A DNA stretch of 64,000 nt from Aralia elata (taxonomy: Eukaryota > Streptophyta > Magnoliopsida > Apiales > Araliaceae): contig JAVJAP010000103.1 in assembly GCA_034770075.1 (NCBI GenBank), positions 744,001 through 808,000 on the forward strand. Direction: 5' to 3'. The notes beneath the pieces were generated by a model that searched no databases, was not told the origin of the DNA, and saw nothing but the letters and a program-made list of their open reading frames with translations. The position numbers and the translations under genes are program-made. Shown here piece after piece: positions 21,706-33,851 of the stretch (within the stretch, counting starts at the first letter, position 1; every line of letters begins with the position of its first letter).

Positions 21706-23075
21706 TGCCTAAATCTATACTAGCAAAAATACGTAAGTACACACAGTCAACAAGTAATAAATGGTAAGTACAGTATCGTTCCCACGAAGAAAAAACTATA
21801 ATTTATAATACCAATTATCAACTTTGTATTAACTTAATTTTATTAAACAATCGATTATGGTTTTGAGGATATCTAAAATTAATTAATTACTTCAACTAAA
21901 ACTAATTACCATAAGTTTGAAAAACACATTTTAAAGACTAAGACTATAACTTCACTTATTGCTTCACTTTGTTCAATACACTTCCTATCAAATTATGCTA
22001 ATTATTTCGGATTGTTAATCGAGAACTCATCAATATTTATGACCATCTCTCAATGTACCATAAATAAATCAACTCAAATCCATTGATGATAGACTTAAGA
22101 TGAACACCCTAATTAACTAATCTACTATATCTATATGTGAATTATAATTAAAAAGGATTTGAAGTTCAGGTTCCCTATTAGATTACATGTGGTGAATAGG
22201 TATATCTTTATCTTAAACACAAATTATGAATTCGATCGACATGCAGAAAACACAATTATATGTTATTACGAGCAGATCTAAATTTATACTTCATCTTTTG
22301 AATTTATATAGATTATTCCGGTAATTACTAGCCAAATAATTAAGCAATTAAGTATAAACCGTAATAGACAAACCAATAATAATTAACAATAATTATCCAG
22401 GAAACATATCAAACAAAACTACACAATAAGATCCGTTATAGCCTTAAAAACAAATTTAGTTCATAAGTAAACTAGAATCCATCATCCACAAATTTAATAG
22501 AATAAAAACTATCGAAGCAATCCTTGAATCTCTCTTTAGCTCCTGCGTTGATTTTCTCTTGCTAACAGTTTGGTTCAAGTCTTCGCAATTAGATTCCAAA
22601 ACTAGGTTTTCAACTAATAGGTTCAATAACCTTAAAACTGATTTAAAATCTATTTATAATATCTGATAAAAATCCTAAATGATTTAGACGTCTGAATACC
22701 AATTAGACATCATCCGCTTCATTAAAAACCAGAAAGTCAAAGCTTGGTAAACTCCCAAACTGGTGCAGCTGCGCTAGAAATAAGCCTGAATGGGGCGCAA
22801 CCGCGCTACCTTAGCAGACAATTTTTTTTCTAACTCTGGAGACCGGCTCGGCCGCACTGCTCCCTAGTATAATTTGGGCGCGGCCGCGCTGCTTCACTTC
22901 CTGCACTTTTTCACTTCATTTGCTGCTACTTTGCTCAACTCTCGCCACATCAATTCCCAACACACGCGACCTACAAAAACACATAAAATGCATAAAAAGT
23001 AGCTATACACCAAGGAAATAAATAATAATCCACATAAATAAGTATCCAATTCTTAGGTATGAAACCTACTCATCA
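21706..23075 (-). repeat. 3' LTR of Athila-like element E
   Basis: The + strand left side (AGTACACACAGTCAACAAGT, then AAGTA and CGTTCCCACGA) matches, inverted, the end of the X LTR at 59455. The right side (GGTATGAAACCTACTCATCA) matches the inverted start of the X LTR at 57839. About 1.37 kb. It contains a four-site GC palindrome array. The left border is placed within a few bases only. Confidence 0.75.
22762..22892. repeat. GC palindrome array in E LTR, 4 sites
   Basis: Sites centred near 22769, 22800, 22852 and 22884 (for example GGTGCAGCTGCGCT, GGGCGCAACCGCGCT, GGGCGCGGCCGCGCTGC). Centre spacing is 31, 52, 32 bp: two pairs. The surrounding DNA is AT-rich. Confidence 0.85.
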
Positions 23076-23091
23076 AATACCCCCAAGCTTG
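23076..23091 (-). promoter_or_regulatory. Polypurine tract of element E
   Basis: AATACCCCCAAGCTTG, the inverse of CAAGCTTGGGGGTATT, abuts the LTR border at 23075, as in X (57820-57838). Confidence 0.8.
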
Positions 23092-23481
23092 AACTATTGT
23101 TTGTCCCCAAGCAACATAATGCAATACAATGCCATGAATGCAAACTATTAACTATCATGCCTACGAATCCAACCAATAGCCAGTATGAAGATTAGCTTTT
23201 AGCATCATAGATATCAACAAAATACTTGGAATAGCAAATCCAGTCAATACGAATTAGTAATCCCACTCAAGTAAATAACTCATACCTGACATCACCCAAG
23301 TAGTGTGTGCACGCTCATTAATCAATTTAACTAATCATAGTTCAAGTTTAGTCACATAATTAACTCCCTAACAAGAATATTCTGGTTCTACAATTTCAGC
23401 AAATATGACAACTCCGGCTAAAACTACGCAATCACCAAGCATAGGGATCCTTACGAGGTTTATTTCTACCCTTATTCTTTC

Positions 23482-23508
23482 ACGAGTGCGTTTTACACTC
23501 CATCTCGT
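23482..23508 (-). other. Conserved 3'-region hairpin, element E copy
   Basis: On the + strand ACGAG (23482-23486) pairs with CTCGT (23504-23508); an alternative inner stem is GAGTG/CACTC around a CGTTTTA loop. Similar hairpins lie in element C (43701-43809) and X (57169-57199), in the same place between the accessory ORF and the 3' LTR. Confidence 0.6.
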
Positions 23509-24370
23509 ATTTATGCTTGACTGTGCAATGTCAGGCCCTCTTAGGCTTTTCAAAGTCACCCATGTAACGAGCTTTCAATCAGTGACTCCTATTTTTTACC
23601 AGTCAGCTTTAGGGCATTAGGTGTCAAGACACCCCTGAAGATTTAATTACCCGAGTAACCAAGGCCACATAACCTAACTAGTCAAAACATTTATTTCTTT
23701 ATTTATTTATTTTATTTTTTTAGCCAAATATAGTCTTACTAGCAATAATAAAAATTAATACCCCATAGATACCCCCAAACTTCGGCTTTCACCTCATTTT
23801 AGCCTTCATTGTCAATTCGCTGGTTTTCTTTATTTTACCCCAAAACATTCCCATTTAAAAAGTTAATTAAGCAACCCTTGAACTACATTAATCAAACAAT
23901 CAAATATCTCGTGCTATCTGTTACTCAAGATTCAAACAGGCATAACTATCCTTATGATCGAAATTACAACATACATATCGACTATCAACATTGTCCAAGT
24001 TAAAAATAAAACCAATCTCATCATTGGTCGAGCCAAAAGCAAACCAGCCCATCGATTGAATTCATGCAAACTAACTAAATGCTCACAATACACAACCAAT
24101 GCAAACAAGTAAGATAATGCACTAACCCTCAACAAACTATATGCAACAAATATAATGCACTAAACTAACTATCATCCTAAACAAAAACAAATAACACAAC
24201 CACAAATCCCTCCAAACTTATGACAAACAATGTCCTCATTGTAAAAATAGGAAAAAAGAAAGATCAGAATAACTCCCCTAATCCAAGGCAGCATTGTCTG
24301 CGGCCTCCCCATCATCATCTGAAGGTGTGTCTGGGGGAGGGTAAGCTGGGGAAGTACCAAATGTTGGGAA

Positions 24371-25453
24371 TTAGACTTGGATGCCTAATTGAGAAAAAGC
24401 TTGAGAAAAACTATCAGAGAGTTGCACCGAGAAGGATCGGAGTTTGTTCATGCTAGTGTGAATACCATCCATTTGCCGATACATACGCCTTTCCATCTGG
24501 TCTAATCTAGCCTGAGACACATTCAACGACTGCTCAGCTTCTGCCATCGATTGATCGGATGCCTCTTCATTTTTGCTCTGATCAACTAGAAGAAATCCTA
24601 CCCCACATGAATGAGAAGAAGCATCAGTCCAAACCTTATACTTCTCAATAATAGCATGCTCAATAGTGTTCATAAAAAGTTGCAAGGGCTCGCCGTCATC
24701 CCATTGCACCCCAACAACAATGCATAATCGCGATATAATTGAAGCATGTGGGATCCCACCTGAAGTACCACCTTATAGATACCAGCTAATAGATTGATTG
24801 ATGACATGCCCGACATCTATTTTCCTGCCCTTCATAATCCCGTATAGCAAGATGGCTCGATCTTTGGTCACATCATTCTGGTGTCGTGTTAGCATCAGAT
24901 TGGCATATATGAAGCTGTACCATGCTTTCCCATATCGACTTAAGGCCGTGTGTGGAAAATGTAACTTCTGATCCATTCCCTACTTAGTAGTCCACACTGT
25001 ACCTAGCTTGCACAAGACATTCATGATATTATCCAACTTTGCGTCCCATCTTATGGCGTATAACCAATCTAGATCATTAGGTTGAACAGTAGGCAAATGG
25101 TATAGCACATTGATACTTTCTTTGGTATAGGAAACTTAGTAACCCCTCACAAAAGCAGTGCCATCTTTGGTAATCTTCGTATTTACATAAAATTCTTGCA
25201 CTATCGATATCGGGGCTGCTAACGGAGGTTCAACAACCAGCAACGAGCCCATTGCCCGAATCATACTCATAATCTACCCATCCAGCCTAGGATCTGGCTT
25301 GACTCCGCGTTCCAACACAAATGTTTTCCTTAACAGAACTCGTTGATAAAACTCCTCAGCTTCAACGGAGACAAATCGATTAGCATCAAAAGCAACTGGT
25401 TCAGTACGGGGCTGAGAACTAGAAAATTCTCCACGTTGAGGCTTTGATGCCAT
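24371..25453 (-). pseudogene. Accessory ORF of element E (Transposase_32-like), stops
   Basis: Starts at the ATG at 25453: MASKPQRGEFSSSQPRTEPV. It aligns along its length with the accessory ORF of X: IVQEFYVN with IVWEFYAN, AFVRGY-VSYT with FFVRGKQVSYS, LHFPHTALSRYGKAWYSFIY with VHFPQTALNRYAKAWYAFIC, and DVTKDRAILLYGIMKG with DVTRDRAILLHRILRG. The C-terminal part is predicted coiled-coil (QARLDQMERRMYRQMD). This pattern fits the 'putative plant transposon protein' domain found downstream of Athila-type pol. In-frame TAG/TAA stops break it at several points, so it is not translated whole. It sits in the env-like position of Athila, but I see no signal peptide or membrane segment. Confidence 0.75.
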
Positions 25454-25965
25454 TATTATGTTATCACAAATTCAGTTACACACCATGAGAGTATCAGAAA
25501 TCAAAATAACACAAACAATCCCCCAAACTGTTTCACACTTGATAAAATACTCACTCAATACGTTCAACCCACAGATAGAGTGTACTCTATTTGTACCCAG
25601 AAAATAATACTCTGAATGGTATGAAAGATACCCAATATAATCCTAGCAGTAATAGATGTAACTATTTTGGATTTGGTGATGATCGTTGAGATGGAGAGAC
25701 TTAACTGTGGGTCAATTGTGGAGAAGAGAGAGAAACCTAGGGTTTAAGCGTGAACGGGGGATGAAGGAGAGAAAATTGAGTTTGGTTCGGATTTGTTTAA
25801 AGAGAGAAGTAGAATAGGATTTTAATTTAGAATAGGAGAGTGGTGGAGGTTATGAACGGTTTCTATTATGAATAGGAATAGGAGAATGAGAGTACAAGCG
25901 GGAAGAAAGAAATAAAAGGTTAAATGGGCTGGGTCTCTGACCCTTTTTAAAAACTGGAAATCGAT

Positions 25966-26179
25966 CGTGGCACGACTGTGCTTGAAATTGGCCTGGCTTG
26001 GGCGCGACCGCGCTGGTGTGGTAGACGGACGTTTTTGACTTCTGGAAATAGGCGCAGCCGCACTGGTTTCCTTTGTATTTTGGGCGTGGCCGCACTGCCC
26101 TAGCAACGAGAAAATTTAAGCTTCTAGAGATAGGCGCAGCCACGCTGGTTTCCTTTGCATTTTGGGCATGGCCACACTG
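25966..26179. repeat. GC palindrome array between pol and accessory ORF of E, 6 sites
   Basis: Sites centred near 25974, 26008, 26058, 26090, 26140, 26172, for example GGGCGCGACCGCGCTGG, AGGCGCAGCCGCACTGG and GGGCGTGGCCGCACTGCC. Spacing 34, 50, 32, 50, 32: three pairs. The last two pairs are clearly an 82-bp tandem duplication. The motif variant matches the array in E's own LTR. Confidence 0.85.
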
Positions 26180-26442
26180 AACTGTATCCCTAAAGCTTTA
26201 TATGTTAAGCCTTCCTGTTTGAATCAATGAATTGCAGCAATGAAGTGTATCCTATAAAAACATAAAATGACAAATTAGTACTATCAAAACAAACTAAAAA
26301 TACTACGTACTTCTAAAAATCACAAAAATTCAAATTAATGGAATTAAACTATAGGTTGCCTCTCATCAAGCGCTTAATTAAAAATCTTTTAGGTCGACTA
26401 CTCCCTGTCTCAAGATTGATCGGCAAGAGTGACTGAGGTTTT

Positions 26443-27023
26443 CTAGCGATCAAAATCACCACCCCAATAGTGCTTCAAGCGCTGTCCATTGACTTTAAAT
26501 ATTTCATCCGGATTATAACCAAAGACTTTGATGGCGCCATGAGGGAATGCTTGTTTGACAATGAAAGGTTCGGACCACCGAGATTTGAGTTTGCCCAAAA
26601 ATAAGCTCAATCGAGAGTTGTATAAAAGCACTACTTATCTTGGCTTAAATTTCTTGTCGACAATTTTTTAATCGTGCCACTTCTTGACTTTTTCCTTGTA
26701 TAGCTTCGAGTTCTCATAAGCTTGCAGACGAAATTCATCAAGTTCATTAAGTTGGAGAAGCCTCTTTCCCCCCGCATCTGTGAGATCGAAATTCAACTTT
26801 CTGATGGCCTAGTATGCCTTGTGCTCAAGTTCAACAAGAAGGTGGCATGCCTTGCCATAGACTAGCTGATACGGTGACATGCCAATAGATGTCTTGTATG
26901 CTGTCCGGTAAGCCCAAAGCACGTCATCCAACTTTGTTAACCAATCTTTTATAGTAGGGCTGACGATCTTTTCCAAAATTCTTTTCACTTCCCTATTAGA
27001 GACTTCTACTTGCCCACTGGTTT
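26443..27023 (-). pseudogene. pol: Integrase C-terminus of element E, truncated
   Basis: On the minus strand it begins at the break with TSGQVEVSNREVKRILEKIV (end of the catalytic core), continues YRTAYKTSIGMSPYQLVYGK and KACHLLVELEHKAY-stop, and ends KVNGQRLKHYWGGDFDR at about 26443. It is closely parallel to residues near the end of X pol (54100-54690). The N-terminal rest of pol is missing because the LTR of element A starts at 27024. At least one TAG stop and a frameshift are present. Confidence 0.85.
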
Positions 27024-30000
27024 TGTAACAATTGGAAATTTTGGATTTGCCTTGTAATTCGATTTTTTGAATATTAATGAATATATTATATTTAATTAAT
27101 ATTATTTTTGTGTTGCATGTTTAAAGGTTATGTGATAACCTGGATTATGTGAATGTGTGAAATTTTACGTGTTATAGTTTTGTTTAAGTGAATAACTGAT
27201 TTCGCGTAGCGTCGCTAAATCACTATTTACGGGGCACGTTTCCTGAAGCACTATTCATGCCACAATATTTTTGTGTCTTTTTCGATCTTAATAAATTTCA
27301 TAACTGCGTGTGAGCGAAGTGATAATTTTTTCAAGCGTCGGAAATTTTATTTGAGCTGATATGTAATTTTATCCGTATCCGAAATGTATTATATGGGTGT
27401 TCCGAATATTTGAACAAATCCCATAATAATTATTTTTACACGTCCCAATATTTATAGGAGTACCCATTTTAATTTTGGGTGGAGTTATTTATCAGATTTG
27501 GTACAAAAGTGGGAGTTTTTGGATATAATTTTGGTGTATTTGTGTATTTATTTTTGCTTGTTACTCCAAGAGGGAACCAACCAAACCCCATTAACCAATC
27601 AAATGCTAGGAAAATGAGAGTGTTCATGCAAGCCTAATTTTTGTGGGACAAAATTGCATTGAGTTCCAAACTCTTCAACATTCTCCTTCCCCATCCCACT
27701 CCATTTCTCCCGAAGCCCCTCCATTTCTCCCAATCCATTCCACACTTCTCCCTTTCCATGTCTAAGTTTAGTTGAGAGAGAGAGAGAAGGAAAATCTGCA
27801 GGAAGAAGGAAGAACAAAGAATAAGGAGAAGAAGAACGCCGACGAAGAAGAAGAACAAGGAGGAAGAAGGAAGAAGGAGTCACGGGTGGAGAAGAGGAGA
27901 AGAGAAAAGGAGCCAAAGCCAAGAAGCTCAAGCCAACCAAGCCTAGCCATATTTTTAAGCATCTAGGAAGGATTTACAAAGGTAACCAATCAATCAAATC
28001 CATTCCATTCGATTTCTTGTTAAGTTTTTCAAGTTTTGCATAGTTTTGAGCTCTTGAGCTTGTGGATTGATTTTCTGGCGATTCTTGATGTTTTTGTTTG
28101 TTCTAGATGTTTGTAAATGTTGTTAAAAGGTTATATAAGCTATTAATAACGCAAGAAATCCTTACCTTGGCTTAATGGAGCAAGAATAATGGACAAAACA
28201 TGGACTTTGGACGTTCGGATCATTTTAGAGGACTGTAAAGCTATGATTTCGTGTTTGTTAATTCTATTTGTTGTTATGGTATTGTAGTTCCATGGGTTAC
28301 AAAGCTAACCTAGTTAGAATGGAGTAAAAAGGAGTTAAAACGAGTTCATAGTAATGATTTTTGTAAAACTTGTCAAGAACTCGAAAAACAGAGTATGAAC
28401 TTTGTACTTTGGCTTAAGATTTGGTCGTGTTAATATTAATGGGTAGCTTTAAATTTTTAGTATGTTGTAGCCCCATAAGTTAGGAGTCCATAAGTTCGGA
28501 ATGGACCAATTTGCTTGTGTATTGAAGGAGTTATGAAGGTTGGAGCGACCGGAAGTCGGAATCGCGAACTGGGATTAAACCCAGAATCCGGCCCCTGGAT
28601 GGCTGGCGCTGTCGCGTCATCCATAAGTGTAATAATTGCCGCCGCCGCGAAAGGCAAAACAGGAAAAGAGCGGGACTGGCGCCGCAATGCCATTTCCAAG
28701 TATTGAGTGTGGCGCCGCAGCGCCGACACGTGGCAGAAGGCAGGACAAGGGAACGGCGTCGTAGCGCTGGTTCTAGTTCTAAGCTTAAATTTGCAGCGCC
28801 GGGTCAACCAGGGAAAGAAACAGGGCAGGTTGGCATCGCAGCGCCGCTTCTAGTACTGCATCGGGCGTCATAGCGCCGGTGCTGGGTCAGGACCGGGTCA
28901 GGTCGGGTCAGACCTAGTGAATTTTTTTTTCTAACAAGACCAAACTTATACTTTTGTACTAAACGATTAAACAAGTTAGTTATTTATATCTTGTTAAAGC
29001 CTTATGTGCTTAATTTTTATATCGAGTGTCAACCAAATTGGCATTATCTTAAGGCATAAATTGAGTAACCTGGTTGCAACTTACGTTTGGCTTCCCCGGC
29101 TGGGTAGTCGTAGTGGCAATCATTGTGTTTTAATGATGCAACGTCTGTTTTGAACCTAGACTTTATGTGAGTAATTGTTATATGAATATTAATTTACATG
29201 TGTAGGATATTAAGGAGCGTGTGTTGTAATATTGTAGCACACATATCAGGAAAGTTTATAAACCTTATGCACTATTTTTATTTCGTGCAAACAGGTATAT
29301 GTTAGGCAACTTTCCTAACGCTTGTCGAACCCTTGTGTTGGGCAAGTTTTCCTCACTTTTCTCGAATTATACTTGAGCAGGTTTCCTATTTTATACAAAT
29401 ATTGTATATTGTTGCAAGTTTCATAACTCAAAACGAGTTATTACTTTTAAATTATATTAGTGGATTAATTATTGTAAATTACTCCACATCCAAGATAATT
29501 ATTGGTATTCGCACCTTGTGCAATTGAATTCATTATCTGTTGTTGGACTGTGAAACGTTTAAGTTCTTCATTCATGAACTATTTAAGGAAATAGTCTACG
29601 CTATTTGTTTCGGCTAGACATGTACAGGCTATTATTTTTAAAAGCTATCCAAACCGGTTGTTGGTATGGATTCATGGACTGAGAGAGCAACCCTTATTTA
29701 GGGGATTTTAATGTGTCGGTTATTTGATGCAGTCAGAGTTAAATGTTATGCATATACGTAGGGGCTAATCCCCTCGAGTACTACTGACGGGCTAGGCATT
29801 TAAAAGGGTTAGTTGAATGATTGATACTTTGGACAAAAAGTTTATGGTCTATTGGACCACTTAGTAGTAAATAATCAATTTTCATTATTTCATTTGAACT
29901 TTGATTATATTGTCAGTTATTTCTTCAATGTTCTTAAATTGTTGAACTATGCGATTATTATTCTCATTCATTCATGATATATCTTCCTTATTCATTTTAA

Positions 30001-30337
30001 ACTTGTTGAGCAAAGTAGTTGATCACTCTTCCTATATCATGAACCTATTGCAATTAAGTCGGAGAGTTTCAAAGCGGACCAAGGCAAAGGAAAGCTTAAG
30101 GAATAGTTATATGTACTATCCCGTTATGTAATCGTGGAATCGTTTTGTATTATTATTGTATTCCGTGATGTATTTATTTAAGGTTATTGACCTTGGGACC
30201 GTAGTAAACCTTTTGTAATGAACAACATATGTTTATTTATTCCGCATTAGTTGATTAAGTTGTTTAGAGGTGTATGGGTGTACTTTATCATGAGCACCAG
30301 ATTCGAGGTATTGGTACTTGAATTTGGGGGTGTCACA
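27024..30337 (+). repeat. 5' LTR of element A
   Basis: 3,314 bp from TGTAACAATTGG to GGTGTCACA. It matches the 3' LTR from 38017. A GA-rich block (27770-27900) encodes long but compositionally simple frames on both strands that I do not call genes. Confidence 0.88.
28605..28877. repeat. GC palindrome array in A 5' LTR, about 8 sites
   Basis: Sites centred near 28611, 28644 (degenerate), 28684, 28717, 28761, 28793, 28838, 28870, for example GGCGCCGCAATGCC, GGCGCCGCAGCGCC, GGCGTCGTAGCGCT and GGCGTCATAGCGCC. Spacing alternates about 32-33 and 40-45 bp. Confidence 0.85.
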
Positions 30338-30340
30338 GGT

Positions 30341-30352
30341 TGGTATCAAGGC
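30341..30352 (+). promoter_or_regulatory. Primer binding site of element A, altered
   Basis: TGGTATCAAGGC, four bases after the LTR end; differs from the usual TGGTATCAGAGC. The duplicated copy lies at 32408-32419 with the same change. Confidence 0.75.
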
Positions 30353-30592
30353 TGTAGGTTATAAACTTTAGGATTTGCGAAACCTAGGTTATAATCTTAG
30401 TATTAAACTCGTATTGAGTACGTTAGGAGGTGAATCGATGAGATTCATTTGGTGATCATGTCTGGAGATGGATTGTGGAAATCCATCGAGCCGAGTTGTG
30501 CATAATAAAATATCATTTCATTTTATCAATGAATATATTTTATTGTGACACTGATATCTTACTGTCTATTTGTTGTTGTCTGTGGCTGTAGG

Positions 30593-30922
30593 ATGTCTGA
30601 GATAGGAGAATCCAGCCCTGCTAGAGAGGTGGAGTTCACAGACATTCATGTGGACTCAGGACAGTTAGTGGAGGTGTAGCCAAGTGAGCCAGAGATGATG
30701 GACACTAGGGATAAGTCTGAGATCGAGTATGGTTCTGAGGAGGAGCCAGTTATCGGAGGAATGCTGAGGTAGTTAAGTGATGAGGGAGAGGACGAGGATC
30801 CCGAGGAGGACCCAATGACGGAGGATAATGAGCCACCTGAGTATGCAGATGGCATGGGCACTACTGCTAGTGACATCATCGAAGAGCTGACAAATAGGAA
30901 TGAGGAGCTCGAGAATCTAGTA
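30593..30922 (+). pseudogene. Extra ORF of element A, first (truncated) copy
   Basis: Starts MSEIGESSPAREVEFTDIHV directly after CTGTAG, a possible splice acceptor. It has in-frame TAG codons (VEV-stop-PSEPEM, MLR-stop-LSDEG), an acidic region (DEDPEEDPMTEDNEPPEYAD) and is fused to LTR DNA at the duplication junction after NEELENLV. Compare the full copy at 32660. Confidence 0.8.
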
Positions 30923-32659
30923 CTGCATCGGGCGTCAGAGCGTCGATGCTGGGTCAGGACCGGGTCAGGTCGGGTCAGACCTAGTGAATTTTTTTTTCTA
31001 ACAAGACCAAACTTATACGTTTGTACTAAACGATTAAACAAGTTAGTTATTTATATCTTGTTAAAGCCTTATGTGCTTAATTTTTATATCGAGTGTCAAC
31101 CAAATTGGCATTGTCTTAAGGCATAAATTGAGTAACCTGGTTGCAACTTACGTTTGGCTTCCCCGGCTGGGTAGTCGTAGTGGCAATCATTGTGCTTTAA
31201 TGATGCAACGTCTGTTTTGAACCTAGACTTTGTGTGAGTAATTGTTATATGAATATTTATTTACATGTGTAGGATATTAAGGAGCGTGCATTGTAATATT
31301 GTAGCAGACATATCAGGAAAGTTTATAAACCTTATGCACTATTTTTATTTCGTGCAAACAGGTATATGTTAGGCAACTTTCCTAACGCTTGTCGAACCCT
31401 TGTGTTGGGCAAGTTTTCCTAACTTTTCTCGAATTATACTTGAGCAGGTTTCCTATTTTATACAAATGTTGTATATTGTTGCAAGTTTCATGACTCAAAA
31501 CGAGTTATTACTTTTAAATTATATTAGTTGATTAATTATTGTAAATTACTCCATATCCAAGATAATTATTGGTATTCGCACCTTGTGCAATTGAATTCAT
31601 TATCTGTTGTTGGACTGTGAAACGTTTAAGTTCTTCATTCATGAACTATTTAAGGAAATAGTATACGCTATTTGTTTCGGCTAGACATGTACAGGCTATT
31701 ATTTTTAAAAGCTATCCCAACCGGTTGTTGGTATGGATTCATGGACTGAGAGAGCAACCCTTATTTAGGGGATTTTAATGTGTCGGTTATTCGATGCAGT
31801 CAGAGTTAAATGTTATGCATATATGTAGGGGCTAATCCCCTCGAGTACTACTGACGGGCTAGGCATTTAAAAGGGTTAGTTGAATGATTGATACTTTGGA
31901 CAAAAAGTTTATGGTCTATTGGACCACTTAGTAGTAAATAATCAATTTTCATTATTTCATTTGAACTTTGATTATATTGTCAGTTATTTCTTCAATGTTC
32001 TTAAATTGTTGAACTATGCGATTATTATTCTCATTCATTCATGATATATCTTCCTTATTCATTTTAAACTTGTTGAGCAAAGTAGTTGATCACTCTTCCT
32101 ATATCATGAACCTATTGCAATTAAGTCGGAGAGTTTCAAAGCGGACCAAGGCAAAGGAAAGCTTAAGGAATAGTTATATGTACTATCCCGTTATGTAATC
32201 GTGGAATCGTTTTGTATTATTATTGTATTCCGTGATGTATTTATTTAAGGTTATTGACCTTGGGACCGTAGTAAACCTTTTGTAATGAACAACATATGTT
32301 TATTTATTCCGCATTAGTTGATTAAGTTGTTTAGAGGTGTATGGGTGTACTTTATCATGAGCACCAGATTCGAGGTATTGGTACCTGAATTTGGGGGTGT
32401 CACAGGTTGGTATCAAGGCTGTAGGTTATAAACTTTAGGATTTGCGAAACCTAGGTTATAATCTTAGTATTAAACTCGTATTGAGTACGTTAGGAGGTGA
32501 ATCGATGAGATTCATTTGGTGATCATGTCTGGAGATGGATTGTGGAAATCCATCGAGCCGAGTTGTGCATAATAAAATATCATTTCATTTTATCAATGAA
32601 TATATTTTATTGTGACACTGACATCTTACTGTCTATTTGTTCTTGTCTGTGGCTGTAGG

Positions 32660-33460
32660 ATGTCTGAGATAGGAGAATCCAGCCCTGCTAGAGAGGTGGA
32701 GTTCACAGACATTCATGTGGACTCAGGACAGTTAGTGGAGGTGCAGCTAAGTGAGCCAGAGATGATGGACACTAGGGATAAGTCTGAGATCGAGTATGGT
32801 TCTGAGGAGGAGCCAGTTATCGGAGGAATGCTGAGGTAGTTAAGTGATGAGGGAGAGGACGAGGATCCCGAGGAGGACCCAATGACGGAGGATAATGAGC
32901 CACCTGAGTATGCAGATGGCATGGGCACTACTGCTAGTGACATCATCGAAGAGCTGACAAATAGGATTGAGGAGCTCGAGAATCTAGTATCCCACTTAGA
33001 GGAGCAGAACCAGGATCGAGAGGAACAGTACAGGTCATTGGCATATTAGACTTTGGAGGAAAAGGTTGAGCTGACCCAGAAGCTGCAGGAAAAAGACCAG
33101 AGGATTGCCGAGCTAGAGGCAGAGGTTCAAGGTCGGTGTGGGACTTCTATTCAGCTTGGTGTGATGGTTTATGACCTCTTAGAGAGGAATGTGGTGTTGG
33201 TAGGACAGATAGAGCGAGTAGAGGATCAGCTGGAGGCTACTCGTTTGGAGAGAGATGAAGCTATAGAGCAGTTGGCAGCCCTAACTGCAGAGATTGATTC
33301 TCTTAGGTTAGGCTTGACCACTTCTATTGGCAGGCTGAGGGACAAGGTGAGGAGGTACCCCAGGGATGAGGGGAGCAACAGGCGAGTGATTAGGCGCCGA
33401 TTGGTCGACAGACTGACTCGACGGGAGCTCAGGGTTCCAATTCGTCGTAGCAGGCGGTGA
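32660..33460 (+). pseudogene. Extra ORF of element A, full copy: acidic coiled-coil protein
   Basis: About 266 codons from MSEIGESSPAREVEFTDIHV to the TGA at 33458, with two in-frame TAG stops (32837 and 33049). The N-terminal third is acidic. The middle is a long heptad coiled-coil (EELTNRIEELENLVSHLEEQ, EKVELTQKLQEKDQRIAELE, then DQLEATRLERDEAIEQLAAL). The tail is strongly basic (RRVIRRRLVDRLTRRELRVP). It lies between the primer site and gag, about 390 bp before the gag ATG. It is not gag and I know no named domain for it. Related ORFs stand at the same place in B (48909) and F (20664). A role in RNA or capsid interaction is conceivable from the basic tail but is speculation. Confidence 0.75.
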
Positions 33461-33851
33461 TGTATTTTTTAGCACTTTGTTCACAGTGGGTCCCAATTTT
33501 GTTGTAATATGGACATACTTATGTGGTAAATCCCTATGCTTGTAGCGTGCATGGGGTAGTAGATGAACCCCAATTTTGTTCCTGATAGAGGGGTGGAAGG
33601 TTATTATTCCCCACTTTTATTTGTTAGGGGATAGTTAATGGTTAGCAGGCTATATGATTGAGCGTTTATAGAAGTATGCCACATGTTGAGTCTGGTTGTA
33701 TTAAGATAATGACATATGGTTATAAATGTAGTTGTTTTATTTAAATCAAACGTGTTTGATAGATGCTTTTACTTTTAATTGTTGACTTAAATAACTTTTT
33801 GCATATGCATAAATCTATTAGTAAAAGCCGACGATTTTCTTTTATTAGATC

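Larger units (their letters stand above)
28849..32982 (+). repeat. Exact-length 2,067-bp tandem duplication in element A
   Basis: The heptamer TCTAGTA occurs at 28849, 30916 and 32983, so both copies are exactly 2,067 bp. The unit spans LTR, primer site and the first ~110 codons of the extra ORF. The outer break joins ORF sequence (GAGAATCTAGTA) to LTR sequence (CTGCATCGGG) through this shared heptamer. Copies differ by roughly 25 substitutions and no net indel. Confidence 0.93.

Noticed and set aside
27599..27966. Overlapping Ser/Leu-rich and Glu/Lys-rich frames on both strands
   Set aside because: They arise from the GA-rich block in the LTR of A and recur with different ends in the 3' LTR (38693-39030).
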